A DNA stretch of 64,000 nt from Bradyrhizobium sp. ISRA464 (GTDB lineage: Bacteria > Pseudomonadota > Alphaproteobacteria > Rhizobiales > Xanthobacteraceae): assembly GCF_029910095.1 (NCBI RefSeq), contig NZ_CP094526.1, positions 3,906,001 through 3,970,000 of the forward strand, in the 5' to 3' direction. Positions within the stretch are counted from its first letter, which is position 1; the number at the start of each line of letters is the position of its first letter. Shown piece after piece: positions 50,331 to 59,381 of the stretch. The notes under the pieces were generated by a model. The model was not told where the DNA came from. It was given only the letters and a program-made list of their open reading frames with translations, and did not search any database. The translations under genes and the position numbers were made by a program.

Positions 50331-51272
50331 TGCATGAACGGTGTACGAAAATTGCGGGCAGGCGGCAATGTCTTCGATTGGGGAGTCCTCGATGATGGCT
50401 CCCTCAGTTCACGTCATTGCGAGGAGCTCGCGACAAAATTGCAAAGCAATTTTGCGCTGAAGCGACGACTTGTCCGCCGAAGCCTCGGCGAAGGCGGAAG
50501 CAATCCATCGCTCCGCCCCGCCGTCATACCCCGCGCATGCGGGGTATCCAGTACGCTGCGGCCTCTCGGGTCAATCACTGCTGCCTCTGGAATACTGGAT
50601 CGCCCGCTTTCGCGGGCGATGACAGTCGTTGAGATATGGCTTTGCGTTCTCGCGACACGATCTGTCCGAGCTTTGCTTCTTCGTTTCGCCCTCTCTTGAT
50701 CAGAGGGCGCAGGGAAAGCCGGGTGCCGATCGCACCCATGGGTCCCGAGCAAATGGAAAGCTCGGGAGGTAGGACCACAGGTGAAACCGGAGCAATCCCG
50801 GCTTTCCCTGCGCGATGGGTTACGGCTTATACGTGCTCTCCCCGGCGAGACTGGGCTTTGTTGTCACCGTCTTTGCAAAAGCGCTTCGCGCTTTGCAAGG
50901 AGACACCTGCCACTAGGGCGTCAGGCCTGCACGACTTCACCGTCCGCCTCATGCGCACTCGTCAGTTGCGCAATCGGCGTCCACCGCATCTCGACCCAAC
51001 ACTCGTGACGATCGCGAAGCGCCCCTCAAGCGGGTGAGACGGGCCATTCATACATTGAGTTGCGCTTCTGGAAAACAGAAATATTTCTCGCCCAAGGACT
51101 TGACGGTTTTTACTGAGTTGCCCGTCGTGTCCAATCGGCAACACGTTCCCAGGCGAACGCGGCGCTCGCGAGCGCGGGTGAAGTAGCGCCTGTGCTCGCA
51201 AGGGCGGAAAGTCTGATAGGCCGGTCACGTTCGCACGACCCTCAGAAGCAGACACGAGTCGTGGCCGTGTCC
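50331..51272. repeat. dispersed intergenic repeats
   Basis: Non-coding. 50415-50515 starts GTCATTGCGAGGAGCTCGCG and carries AAATTGCAAAGCAATTTTG; 50547-50608 holds ATCCAGTA/TACTGGAT and CGCCCGCTTTCGCGGGCG hairpins. A second block (50694-50910) is one long imperfect palindrome between GCGCAGGGAAAGCCGGG and CCCGGCTTTCCCTGCGC, with a nested AAAGCGC-TTC-GCGCTTT hairpin after it. These match the style of repeat families scattered through bradyrhizobial genomes. Frames inside them read as chance. Confidence 0.6.
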
Positions 51273-51968
51273 TTAGATCGCGAGGGAGGGGATCCAGAAG
51301 TAGTACGCATTCAGCATGTAGAGCCCGGACGCGATCAGCGTGACGGCGCCCGCAATCTCAAAGCTCTTATGATAGTTGCTGAGTACGCTGAGGTTTTCCA
51401 ACCATCCAGCGGCCCATGCTCCCAACGCAATCGGAATTGCGCGACCAACTGAGAACGCGAGCAACAGCGCCGCACCGAAGAGCGGCGATGCGATTGCCGC
51501 CGCTGCACCGAGCAAAATAACCAGTGCGGGCGTGCAGACCGGACAGACCGCGACTGCAAAGACAATCCCGAGCGCGAACGCTCCCCACGCAGTCGTCGGA
51601 CGTTTCGCGCGCGGCGCAAACCATGGCAAACGCAAGCGAACCCACCCAGGCCACATGAGACCCAGGACAATGAGAACTGGCCCAAGCAAGAGTCCCCATT
51701 GGCGTCCGATCAAGTGTGCGGCCCAACTTCCGCCAAGACCGGCGACAAAGCCGAGGGCGACCTGGGCAAGGATCATGGCTGCTGTGAAAGCAACAGCGAA
51801 GAGCGCCGACTGTTGTGCGCTCCGCGCTCGCGTGACATAGGCGAGTGAAACCGGAATTGACGCGAGCGCTACTGGATTGAAGCTGAAGACAAGACCAGCG
51901 ATGAAGGCGACGCCGAGCGCCAGCAAACTCGCGTGTTCGACGGCCTGGCTGAGCGTATCCATGTCCAT
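51273..51968 (-). CDS. CcdA/DsbD-type membrane thiol-redox protein
   Basis: 231 residues with six hydrophobic spans. The first has SFNPVALASIPVSLAYV and a later one has VAVCPVCTPALVI, giving the CPxC pair of the CcdA family, which carries electrons across the membrane. The start at 51968 is taken because upstream codons are not hydrophobic. It overlaps almost directly with the thioredoxin-like gene (2 nt gap), implying that the two act together in a metal-response operon. Confidence 0.8.
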   Translation of the reverse strand: MDMDTLSQAVEHASLLALGVAFIAGLVFSFNPVALASIPVSLAYVTRARSAQQSALFAVAFTAAMILAQVALGFVAGLGGSWAAHLIGRQWGLLLGPVLIVLGLMWPGWVRLRLPWFAPRAKRPTTAWGAFALGIVFAVAVCPVCTPALVILLGAAAAIASPLFGAALLLAFSVGRAIPIALGAWAAGWLENLSVLSNYHKSFEIAGAVTLIASGLYMLNAYYFWIPSLAI

Positions 51969-51969
51969 G

Positions 51970-52230
51970 TCAGGCTCTCTTGTTGATTCGTCTAACCAGT
52001 TCGCGGCGCAATTGTCCGCACGTGGGCAACGAGGCAAAGACGACATCGCCATCGATTACAATCGATGGAAGCGTGATCACGCCGACTTCAACCGCATAGT
52101 CCAATTGGTCGAGTACATTTAGCTCGCGCCAAACAAGACCGGGAACCAGCTCGATCGCCGTCGCCCTTAGCGCATCCTTGTCGTCAGCGCACTTCGTGCA
52201 GCCGGGTGCGTAGAATAGTTCGATCTTCAT
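51970..52230 (-). CDS. small thioredoxin-like protein
   Basis: 86 residues: MKIELFYAPGCTKCADDKDA, the CxxC redox centre at residues 11-14, and the cis-Pro in VITLPSIVIDG. Has the thioredoxin/glutaredoxin fold without a signal peptide. Likely partner of the CcdA-like protein and possibly of metal thiolates exported by the adjacent ATPase. Confidence 0.8.
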   Translation of the reverse strand: MKIELFYAPGCTKCADDKDALRATAIELVPGLVWRELNVLDQLDYAVEVGVITLPSIVIDGDVVFASLPTCGQLRRELVRRINKRA

Positions 52231-52318
52231 TTTTGAGCACGGCCAATATTGGGCAATCGTCCAAAGGTCGCTCCCCGCAGGCGGCGCAGCCTGGGCTATG
52301 GAACATCTCCACCTTCAT
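52184..52318 (-). CDS. 44-residue CxxC peptide
   Basis: Frame MKVEMFHSPGCAACGERPLD to TRLHEVR, overlapping the start of the thioredoxin-like gene by 47 nt in another frame and starting 4 nt after the merR stop. Its opening copies that of the neighbour (MKIELFYAPGC), so it may be a truncated thioredoxin-like duplicate or a true metal-binding peptide with five Cys and His ligands. Confidence 0.4.
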   Translation of the reverse strand: MKVEMFHSPGCAACGERPLDDCPILAVLKNEDRTILRTRLHEVR

Positions 52319-52321
52319 GTT

Positions 52322-52741
52322 TCACTGCACCCTTTCCGAACCGTTGGCTTGCTCCAGCGCGGCGATGATCGTGCATTCTTTGACCGGCCGCTTCTCGTTC
52401 GCACACTCAGAGATCAGTTGATCGAGGGCCTTCGACATCGCTTTCATCGCTCGGATCCTGCCTTCGATCTGCAACTTCTTCTCGATGGCTCGCGTGCGAA
52501 CGTCCCCGCAACAGGCCTTGTCGCGACTGCGCAGGTCGAGGAGATCCCGGATTTCGGCCAGCGTGAACCCGCACTGCTGGGCGTGCTTGATGAAGTGGAT
52601 GCGCCGGGCGGAATCTCGGTCGTACAGCCGGTATCCAGCAGGGCTTTTGCCGGCCGGGCTGATGAGGCCCTCCTCCTCGTAGTAGCGGAGGGTGTCGTTA
52701 CTGACGCTCGTCAGGCCGGCCAATTTGCCGATCGTAATCAT
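52322..52741 (-). CDS. MerR-family metal-responsive regulator
   Basis: 139 residues. N-terminal helix-turn-helix (ITIGKLAGLTSVSNDTLRYY), long dimer helix, and Cys ligands at DKACCGD, SECANEK and VKECTII, the pattern of CadR/PbrR/ZntR sensors for soft divalent metals. Likely activates both operons through the operators at 52774 and 55607 by untwisting their long spacers. Confidence 0.88.
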   Translation of the reverse strand: MITIGKLAGLTSVSNDTLRYYEEEGLISPAGKSPAGYRLYDRDSARRIHFIKHAQQCGFTLAEIRDLLDLRSRDKACCGDVRTRAIEKKLQIEGRIRAMKAMSKALDQLISECANEKRPVKECTIIAALEQANGSERVQ

Positions 52742-52773
52742 GCCGCGTGCCTCTCCGGAGGCTGGTTTTGGAG

Positions 52774-52796
52774 CCTGGAGTATACTCCAGGGTCAA
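52774..52796 (-). promoter_or_regulatory. MerR-type operator-promoter before merR
   Basis: 18-bp perfect palindrome CCTGGAGTATACTCCAGG (52774-52791), with TTGACC (52791-52796) as the minus-strand -35 overlapping its edge. The -10 after a 19-20 nt spacer is weak (CCAAAA). Confidence 0.8.
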
Positions 52797-52812
52797 GCCA
52801 ATTGGCGCGGCT

Positions 52813-55269
52813 TTAGAGCGATTGCGGCACCGGAACATTCACGATCGGCTGACCGACGCTACGGATTGCATCGAAGAACAGACGCGGAGTTCCCCAAAGG
52901 GAATTGCAGAAGATCGCCGTGACGCTAACCGCCATCGCGATCATTGCCCAGACCGGGTTGATCAGGCCGGTCGCCGCGATGGGGATCCCAATGCCATTGA
53001 AGAGGAACGCGAGCGTGACGTTCTGGACCATCTTGCGGTAGCTGCGGCCACTGATTTCGCGGGCCTCCACGAGCGCACTCAACCGATTCGAGAGGATGAT
53101 GATGTCGGCCGCTTCGATCGCAATGTCGGTTCCGCCGCCCATTGCGATACCTACATCGGCCTGCATGAGCGCAGGGGCATCATTGACGCCATCGCCAACC
53201 ATGCCGACCCGGCCTGTACCTTGAAGCTTGCGCACGATCGTGGCCTTGTCCTGCGGCAATATGCCGGCATGAACCTCATCGATGCCGACCTCGCGAGCGA
53301 CCCATCGAGCCGCGCGCTCATTGTCGCCGGTCACGAGCGCGGTCCGGAGGCCCGCACGATGCAAGCTGCGGATGGCCTCGACGGCATCGGCTCGGAGCGT
53401 GTCACCGAGCGCAATGATACCCAGGGCTCGTCCGTCTCTCGCTACGCCGACCACCGTGAGCCCAGTGGCCTCGAGAGCCGCGATGCGTGTCAGCAACTGG
53501 CTGAGATCGACCTCTTCATCGGCGAGGAAACGCGGATTGCCGACCGTAACCTCGCTACCGCCGATCCGGGCAACGACGCCTTTGCCCGGCAAGGCCTCGA
53601 AGCTTTCGACATCCGGGGGTGTCACGCCGCGCTCAAAAGCAGCCGTCACGACGGCCTGCGCGAGAGGATGCTCTGAAGAGGCCTCGGCGGCGGCCGCCAG
53701 GGCGAGCAGTTCGGATTCGGCCAGGCCAAGGGCTGTGGCCGCTCGCAACACTGGACGCCCTTCCGTCAACGTACCGGTCTTGTCGAGTACGATCCGCTGT
53801 ACAAGGCGGAAGCCTTGGAACGCCTCGCCGGTGCGCATCAGGATGCCACGCTCCGCAGCCTGACCTGCTCCACGCACGATCGAGAGCGGGGCGGAGATGC
53901 CGACCGCGCAGGGGTAGCCCATCACCAGCACGCTCAGACCAGCGAAGACCGCTCGCTCAATATCCAGATGTCCGCCGGCGAGCCAAGACCAGATCAGCCA
54001 GCCGACTACAGCAAGTGCGGCAGTCCCAAGGACCGTGGGCGTATAGACGCGCAGCACCCGGTCAACGAGATGCAAGATCCCCGGCTTCAGCGCCCGCGCA
54101 TCTTCGACATGCCGGATAACCTGGCTGAGAAAGCTACCTTCGCCGATCGCGGTCACTCGCACCAGCAGCGTGCCGGTTCCGTTGATCGAGCCTCCGATGA
54201 CTGAATCGCCCTCGGCCTTTCCGACCGGGATTGACTCGCCGGTGACGAGCGATTGGTCGACGCCGGAACGGCCGCTCTGAACGGTGCCGTCAGCAGGGAT
54301 GCGCTCGCCCGGCCGAACACGCACGAGGTCACCGATGAGGACCCCCTCGATCGGCAATTCGACCTCCTTGCCGTTGCGGACGACGCGAGCGGTCTCCGGC
54401 TGCAAATCAAGGAGCCGCTTGACGGCCTGGGAGCTGCGCGTCTTCACGATGAGCGACAGCCATTCCGAAAAAATGTGATAGGTGCCGACCATCACCGAGA
54501 CGGCAAAGAACGGTGCCGTCGGGTAGTCTGGCCGCTTGAGCACGAGGCCGATGATGCCGCCCGCAATGCCCGCGAACGCGCCGATCTCCAGCAGCACATG
54601 CTGATTGAGAATGCCCCGGCGAAGCGCCTGAACGGCCATGTGAAGAATGTGCCTCCCGACCCCGAAGACCAGCGCCAGAGCGAGGGCGCCGGTCAACCAT
54701 GGAGCGGCGCTGACCAGATAGCCGCGCAAGTTGAGATACAGCAGCGTCAACGCCATCACCGCGAGGCCGATGAAGCTCGCTGTTGCCACCCAGAAGCCGG
54801 TCGACCTCAGGACCAGGAAAACAAAAGCGCCAAGGCTCAGGCACACCAGTGCCGGAAGGAAGCCGATCCAGCCGACGGACTGATTGGCAATGATCGGGAT
54901 CGACGCGACGCTCAGCACCACCGCCAGCACAAAACGTCGTGCCTCGTGTACCAGGTCCCGCTCTTCTTCCTCAAAGGCTCTGAGCTTGCGAGGATCGGAG
55001 ATCGTGTAGCCGATGTCACGCAGCGTCTGCAGGAACTCCTCGGGGCGGGCGATGGCCGGATCGTATTCGACGAGCGCTTGCTCGTGCGTCAGGCTTACGG
55101 CCACCTTGTCCACACCGGGCATGTGGCCCAGCGCCTTCTCGATCGTGCCGGTGCACAGGGAGCAGTGCAGTCCGCCAATCCGCGCGCGAATCTTCCGTCG
55201 GCTTGGTCTCGTTGAAGGCTCGTCGCTCCATGGCGTGAAGGTGGAAGCTGTTCCAGTCGCGACGGTCAT
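52813..55269 (-). CDS. P1B-type heavy-metal ATPase with YPC motif
   Basis: 818 residues. One N-terminal HMA domain (GGLHCSLCTGTIEKAL), eight spans, actuator TGESIPVG, phosphorylation site DKTGT, nucleotide-domain SSEHPLAQA and hinge GDGVNDAPA. The spans' metal motif reads MGYPCAVG: Tyr replaces the first Cys of the usual CPC, so ion choice is unclear. GGAGG lies 5 nt before the ATG at 55269; the ATG at 55281 overlaps it. It should export a soft metal to the periplasm. 46 nt after the HMA chaperone gene. Confidence 0.93.
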   Translation of the reverse strand: MTVATGTASTFTPWSDEPSTRPSRRKIRARIGGLHCSLCTGTIEKALGHMPGVDKVAVSLTHEQALVEYDPAIARPEEFLQTLRDIGYTISDPRKLRAFEEEERDLVHEARRFVLAVVLSVASIPIIANQSVGWIGFLPALVCLSLGAFVFLVLRSTGFWVATASFIGLAVMALTLLYLNLRGYLVSAAPWLTGALALALVFGVGRHILHMAVQALRRGILNQHVLLEIGAFAGIAGGIIGLVLKRPDYPTAPFFAVSVMVGTYHIFSEWLSLIVKTRSSQAVKRLLDLQPETARVVRNGKEVELPIEGVLIGDLVRVRPGERIPADGTVQSGRSGVDQSLVTGESIPVGKAEGDSVIGGSINGTGTLLVRVTAIGEGSFLSQVIRHVEDARALKPGILHLVDRVLRVYTPTVLGTAALAVVGWLIWSWLAGGHLDIERAVFAGLSVLVMGYPCAVGISAPLSIVRGAGQAAERGILMRTGEAFQGFRLVQRIVLDKTGTLTEGRPVLRAATALGLAESELLALAAAAEASSEHPLAQAVVTAAFERGVTPPDVESFEALPGKGVVARIGGSEVTVGNPRFLADEEVDLSQLLTRIAALEATGLTVVGVARDGRALGIIALGDTLRADAVEAIRSLHRAGLRTALVTGDNERAARWVAREVGIDEVHAGILPQDKATIVRKLQGTGRVGMVGDGVNDAPALMQADVGIAMGGGTDIAIEAADIIILSNRLSALVEAREISGRSYRKMVQNVTLAFLFNGIGIPIAATGLINPVWAMIAMAVSVTAIFCNSLWGTPRLFFDAIRSVGQPIVNVPVPQSL

Positions 55270-55314
55270 TGCATCCTCCATTTGCGCTCGCCCCGCACTT
55301 GCGTTTGCCGTGGG

Positions 55315-55551
55315 TCAGTGGGCACTTCCGTCGGCAGGCTCGCGGGACACGACCCTAAATCGGTCCCCCTGGATCACTTTCACAAGGCGGTCTTCCTGAA
55401 CGGCTTGGGGATCAAAGAGGACACGCGCCTGCCGGTCGGCGAACGAGACCGATGCCATGCGAACGCCTGGTTCCTTTTCGACGCGGTCCTTGATGGTGTT
55501 TGCGCATGCGTCGCAGTTCATGCCGTCGATTTTGAAGATGGTCGTTTTCAT
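55315..55551 (-). CDS. HMA-domain metallochaperone
   Basis: 78 residues, one ferredoxin-like HMA domain with GMNCDACANTIKDRVE. It lacks a signal peptide, so it would hold the metal in the cytoplasm and pass it to the ATPase downstream. AGAGGAAC precedes the start at 55551. First gene after the second MerR operator. Confidence 0.88.
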   Translation of the reverse strand: MKTTIFKIDGMNCDACANTIKDRVEKEPGVRMASVSFADRQARVLFDPQAVQEDRLVKVIQGDRFRVVSREPADGSAH

Positions 55552-55603
55552 TGAAGTTCCTCTGAAGATTGCCGCCGTTGTTTTTGGCTTGAGCACAAGG
55601 GTA

Positions 55604-55629
55604 GCCCCTGGACCTAGCTCCAGGGTCAA
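55604..55629 (-). promoter_or_regulatory. MerR-type operator-promoter before the HMA/ATPase operon
   Basis: CCTGGA-N6-TCCAGG (55607-55624) with TTGACC as -35 (55624-55629), a 20-nt spacer and TACCCT as -10 on the minus strand. Same half-sites as the merR operator; the long spacer is the MerR-activator hallmark. Confidence 0.8.
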
Positions 55630-55973
55630 GCGCAAGTACTGACCACGGCCGCGGATCGGAAATCCGCTCGCGATCGTTGCGATCGGAACGCTGGCCGGTC
55701 AGATTACCGTGGTCCTGGCGGCACCAGGCGCGAAATCCCATCGCCTTCTTGGAGTACGGCCGCGCCGCCGATGCTGTTGCGGCCATCGCGTTCAGCACCC
55801 CGCACGCCTGCGTCGAAAGCCCGCCGCATCGCAAAGTGCGATAGCTGGTAGATACATCCTCGTCTACCTCGGGGCCGGCGTATAGGCTATCACCACAATC
55901 AATGTGTCTCGGCTCGGCATTCGCATGGCTCGGGCACGTAGAGCCCGCAACCATGATCGCACAGGAGCAGTCG
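55630..55973. other. gap between metal island and binding-protein gene
   Basis: About 340 nt without a supported gene. A plus-strand stretch at 55650-55740 encodes GNPLAIVAIGTLAGQITVVL, which could be a remnant of a membrane or enzyme gene but is too short to assign. Confidence 0.4.
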
Positions 55974-56885
55974 ATGCGTTTGCCCGCCGTCCTCTTCGTT
56001 GTCTCTCTCGCCGCGAGCCCCGCGACAGCCGAAGAGCTGTCCGGCACGCTCCAGAAGATCAAGGAAACGAAGAAGATCACGCTCGGCTATCAAGAGGCCT
56101 CCGTTCCCTTCAGCTACCTCGACGGCAATCAGCGACCGGTCGGGTTTGCGCTCGATATCTGTCTCAGGATCGTCGATGCCGTGAAGAAGGACCTCGGCAT
56201 GCCTGATATCGCGGTCGACTATCTGCCCCTGACCTCGTCCAATCGTATTCCGCTCATGGTCAACGGCACGATCGACCTGCATTGCTCGGCGACCACCAAC
56301 AGCGCCGATCGCCAGAAGCAGGTGACCTTCACCAACACGCATTTCCTGAGCGCGACGCGATTTGCCGCCAAGAAGTCGCATAACATCAACACAATCGACG
56401 ATCTGAAAGGAAAGGCCGTCACGGCGGTGGCAGGGTCGGTCAACCTGGCGCAGCTCATCAAGGTCAATGCCGAGCGCAAGCTGGGCGTCAGCATCCTCCC
56501 GGCGAAGGACCAGGCCGAGGCGTTCCTGCTGCTGGAGACCGGTCGCGTCGAGGCCTATGTGCTCGACGACGTGCAACTGGCCGTGGCGATCGCGCGATCG
56601 AAGGAGCCTGCGGCCTACATGATCAGCACGGAGACGTTCTCGAAGCCGGAGCCTTACGGGATCATGCTGCGTCGGGAAGACGCGCCGTTCAAGGCGCTCG
56701 CCGACCGCGCCACCGCGGAGCTTTACCGGAGCCCGGAGATCGAGGTCATGTACAAGAAGTGGCTGGAATCGCCGACCCCGCCGAACGGGATCAACTACAA
56801 CGTCCCGGTGTCGCCGGCGCTCCGCAATGCGTTTGCCAATCCGAGCTCGAGCTTCGATCCTGATGTGTATGCCGACGCCAAATAG
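55974..56885 (+). CDS. amino-acid ABC transporter substrate-binding protein
   Basis: 303 residues. Signal peptide ends at SPATAEE; the bilobed family 3 solute-binding fold shows ITLGYQEASVPFSYLDGNQR, GFALDIC and KPEPYGIMLRREDAPF. This is the GltI-like (glutamate/aspartate) type. GGAG is 7 nt before the ATG at 55974. No permease or ATPase gene is adjacent, so it depends on a transporter elsewhere. 56886-57230 shows no gene. Confidence 0.88.
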   Translation: MRLPAVLFVVSLAASPATAEELSGTLQKIKETKKITLGYQEASVPFSYLDGNQRPVGFALDICLRIVDAVKKDLGMPDIAVDYLPLTSSNRIPLMVNGTIDLHCSATTNSADRQKQVTFTNTHFLSATRFAAKKSHNINTIDDLKGKAVTAVAGSVNLAQLIKVNAERKLGVSILPAKDQAEAFLLLETGRVEAYVLDDVQLAVAIARSKEPAAYMISTETFSKPEPYGIMLRREDAPFKALADRATAELYRSPEIEVMYKKWLESPTPPNGINYNVPVSPALRNAFANPSSSFDPDVYADAK

Positions 56886-57230
56886 CAGTCCCCGCGCGCC
56901 TTCTCATCAACATCGGCCACCTGCAATCACCCGGAGAGCAGAGCGCGGCGCAAAGCCGTCTATCTTTGGAACGGCTTTTCGCATGCACGGCGAAAAACGA
57001 AATAGCATCTCATATCCATCGGCCGTTTTTCCCGCTTCACGCACGGTGACTGCCAATCGGGAGCTGCGCCGGTGACGGCTCGGCAATTCCTTTTTGACCT
57101 GAAAGAAACATGCGCCACTCTGGATTGCCGGTGCGCACTGATCAACATACGTGGCGGTCTGTTGGGCAAGATCGGGCCCGTGCGAGTCTGGATGGCGCAA
57201 GCTGAGTATGAAGGACCGAAATTTTAGGGC

Positions 57231-57375
57231 TCAGGACCAGAAGCGATCCTCTCGGTGCTCGTCACCTTGATACTCACGGAACTCGACCGCTTTCCCATCC
57301 TTCATGTGCCAGACATGCACCTCCTGAAACGACTCGGATACCCCGCTTCTCTGTGCATTCACGGTGGCCAACACA
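57231..57375 (-). pseudogene. SnoaL-like (NTF2-fold) protein, C-terminal remnant
   Basis: Minus-strand frame VLATVNAQRSGVSESFQEVH, then WHMKDGKAVEFREYQ and DRFWS at the stop (57231-57233). It matches the C-terminal strands of SnoaL-like proteins. The N-terminal half is absent; sequence right of 57380 belongs to other remnants. Confidence 0.6.
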
Positions 57376-57479
57376 ACTGGCACGGTCCGCCTCATTTAAG
57401 GCGGAGATGTGGAAGGGGCGCGGCGAAGCCTCCATGTCCGGAGTGGCCCAAACCCGAGATGCATCCTTGTCGGGTTCTA

Positions 57480-58295
57480 CGTCCGCGCCCAGTCCTCGAT
57501 GTCGGGCGTGCGCTCGAGCGGACGATCGCCCTCCCACGGACGCGATCGCGCATAGCGAGCGCTGGCCGGTGCCGCGGGCGCCTGAGACGCGCGAGGTGAA
57601 GGATCTGGTTCAGGCCTGGGGACAGGCGGCGCGGCGTGCCAACGAGGCCGGGTTCGCCGTGCTCGAGCTGCACGGCGCCCATGGCTATCTCGTGCATGAA
57701 TTCCTCTCCGAGCGCGCAACCGGCGCGGCGGCGCGTATGGTGGCTCGGAAGCGAACCGGATGCGCTTTCTGATCGAGGTGACGGAAGCCGTGCGGGTCCA
57801 TTGGCCCGATCACAAGCCATTGTTGGTGCGGCTGTCGGTCGAGGACAATGCGGGCTGGGGACCCGAACAGAGCGCGCGGCTGACGAAAATCCTCAAGGGG
57901 AAGGCGTCGACGTGATCGACTGCTCGTCGGGCGGAATCACCGAGATGGCGCCGATCCTGGGCAAGGAGATCAAATACAGCTACCAGGTGCCGCTGTCGGA
58001 ATATGTCCGCCGCCACGCCGATATCATGACCATGGCGGTCGGCCTGATTATCCATGGTGACCAGGCTGAACAAATCCTGTGCGATGAACAAGCAGATTTG
58101 ATCGCCGTCGGCCGGGAAATCCTGAATAACCCGAACTGGCCGATGGACGCCGCGCTAAAGCTGGGGGTAGACGGGCCGTTCCGAAGCGTGCCTCCGCAGT
58201 TTGGCTGTTGGCTGGGCACACGGGCCAAGCGCGAATTTGGGACCAGGCCGTCGACCTGGCAGAACGGGTTGCAGGAGGTTGGCAAGGCACCCTAG
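57480..58295 (+). pseudogene. Old Yellow Enzyme-type NADH:flavin oxidoreductase, broken
   Basis: Three successive frames give one YqjM-like OYE. Frame 1: ERWPVPRAPETREVKDL and LELHGAHGYLVHEFLS to about 57720. Frame 2: YGGSEANRMRFLIEVTEAV, ARLTKILKGK to about 57890. Frame 3: GVDVIDCSSGGITEMAP, AVGLIIHGDQAEQIL, DLIAVGREILNNPNWP to the stop at 58295. HGAHGYL and VGREILNNP are FMN and active-site motifs. Two frameshifts and a missing N-terminal half make it inactive. 58296-58484 holds nothing I recognise. Confidence 0.8.
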
Positions 58296-58484
58296 ATAGG
58301 GGCACCCAAGATTAAGGGCGTCCTGGATTATGAGGCGATCACCGGGATTCGCACCATCATCCCATCTACTTGTTTGAGCGAGACCTTTTCGGAAAGCCGC
58401 ATATGCGACAGTCTTGGCCTGCGAGGGAGGCTGAGTGCGCCCCCTCGCGGAAACCAAGCACGCTGAGCATACCCGCCGCTTCGG

Positions 58485-59381
58485 CTAGCGCTCACGGCTC
58501 CACGGGAAAAGCGAGGCCGGGAAATCTGCCGCGTAGCGGTGACCGATCGGCGGACGAGGCGTTTCCTGCGGAGGATTCCGGTCAGGCTCCACGACCTTCC
58601 GGTAAAGATGCCAGCTCGCGTGACCGAGCACCGGCAGGACGACGCACAGCCCGACAAAGAACGGCAGCGAGCCCACTGCCAGCAAGACCGCAACGACGAA
58701 TCCCCACACGGCCATCTCCACTGGATTCTTCATCACGGCTCGCACCGAGGTGCGGATCGCATCGATCGCCGTCGCGTGCTGGTCGAGCATCAGCGGAAAC
58801 GAGACAACGCTGATGCACAGCGCCACCACCGCGAACAGGAAACCGACGCCGCATCCGACGACAATGAGCGTCCAGCCTTCGGGCGTCGTCAGCACGCGCA
58901 ATGCGAAATCGGGGATGCTCGCAGCCGGAGCATAGCCGAAGGTTGCAATGTAGATCGCGTTGGCGGCGGCGATCCACACCCCGAACAGAACGAACAGCAG
59001 GATGCCAAGCTCGATCATGGCGCCGAACGACGGTGCGCGCAGCACCTCCATTGCATCCCAGGCTCCCGGTTCCTCTCCGCGCTCGCGGCGGCGGCTCAGC
59101 TCGTAGAGGCCGAGCGCGGCGAAGGGACCGATCAGGGTAAAGCCGGCGGCGAGTGGAAAGAGCAGCGGCAGCACCGAATAGCCAAGGACGAGCCTGAACA
59201 GGGCAAGTCCGAGGATAGGATACATCACGCACAGGACGATGGCGTGGGTCGGGATGGCACTGAAATCTTCCCAGCCGAGGCGCAGCGCGTTGCCGAGGTC
59301 GTAAAGGCTGATCTTGCGAACGTCATAGACGGTAGAGACGCCAAACAAGTGCAGTTTGGGTCGTGCGAACACTGTGGTCAT
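58485..59381 (-). CDS. DUF2189 integral membrane protein
   Basis: 298 residues with about six spans. The opening VRKISLYDLGNALRLGWEDF and GPFAALGLYELSRRRERGE mark DUF2189, which is often found near respiratory oxidase genes. Function unknown. AAGGAG lies 10 nt before the ATG at 59381. It is divergent from the cox operon. Confidence 0.85.
   Translation of the reverse strand: MTTVFARPKLHLFGVSTVYDVRKISLYDLGNALRLGWEDFSAIPTHAIVLCVMYPILGLALFRLVLGYSVLPLLFPLAAGFTLIGPFAALGLYELSRRRERGEEPGAWDAMEVLRAPSFGAMIELGILLFVLFGVWIAAANAIYIATFGYAPAASIPDFALRVLTTPEGWTLIVVGCGVGFLFAVVALCISVVSFPLMLDQHATAIDAIRTSVRAVMKNPVEMAVWGFVVAVLLAVGSLPFFVGLCVVLPVLGHASWHLYRKVVEPDRNPPQETPRPPIGHRYAADFPASLFPWSRER

Noticed and set aside
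50962..51255. 97-codon minus-strand frame
   Set aside because: Lies in repeat-rich non-coding DNA, has no ribosome binding site and a biased composition.
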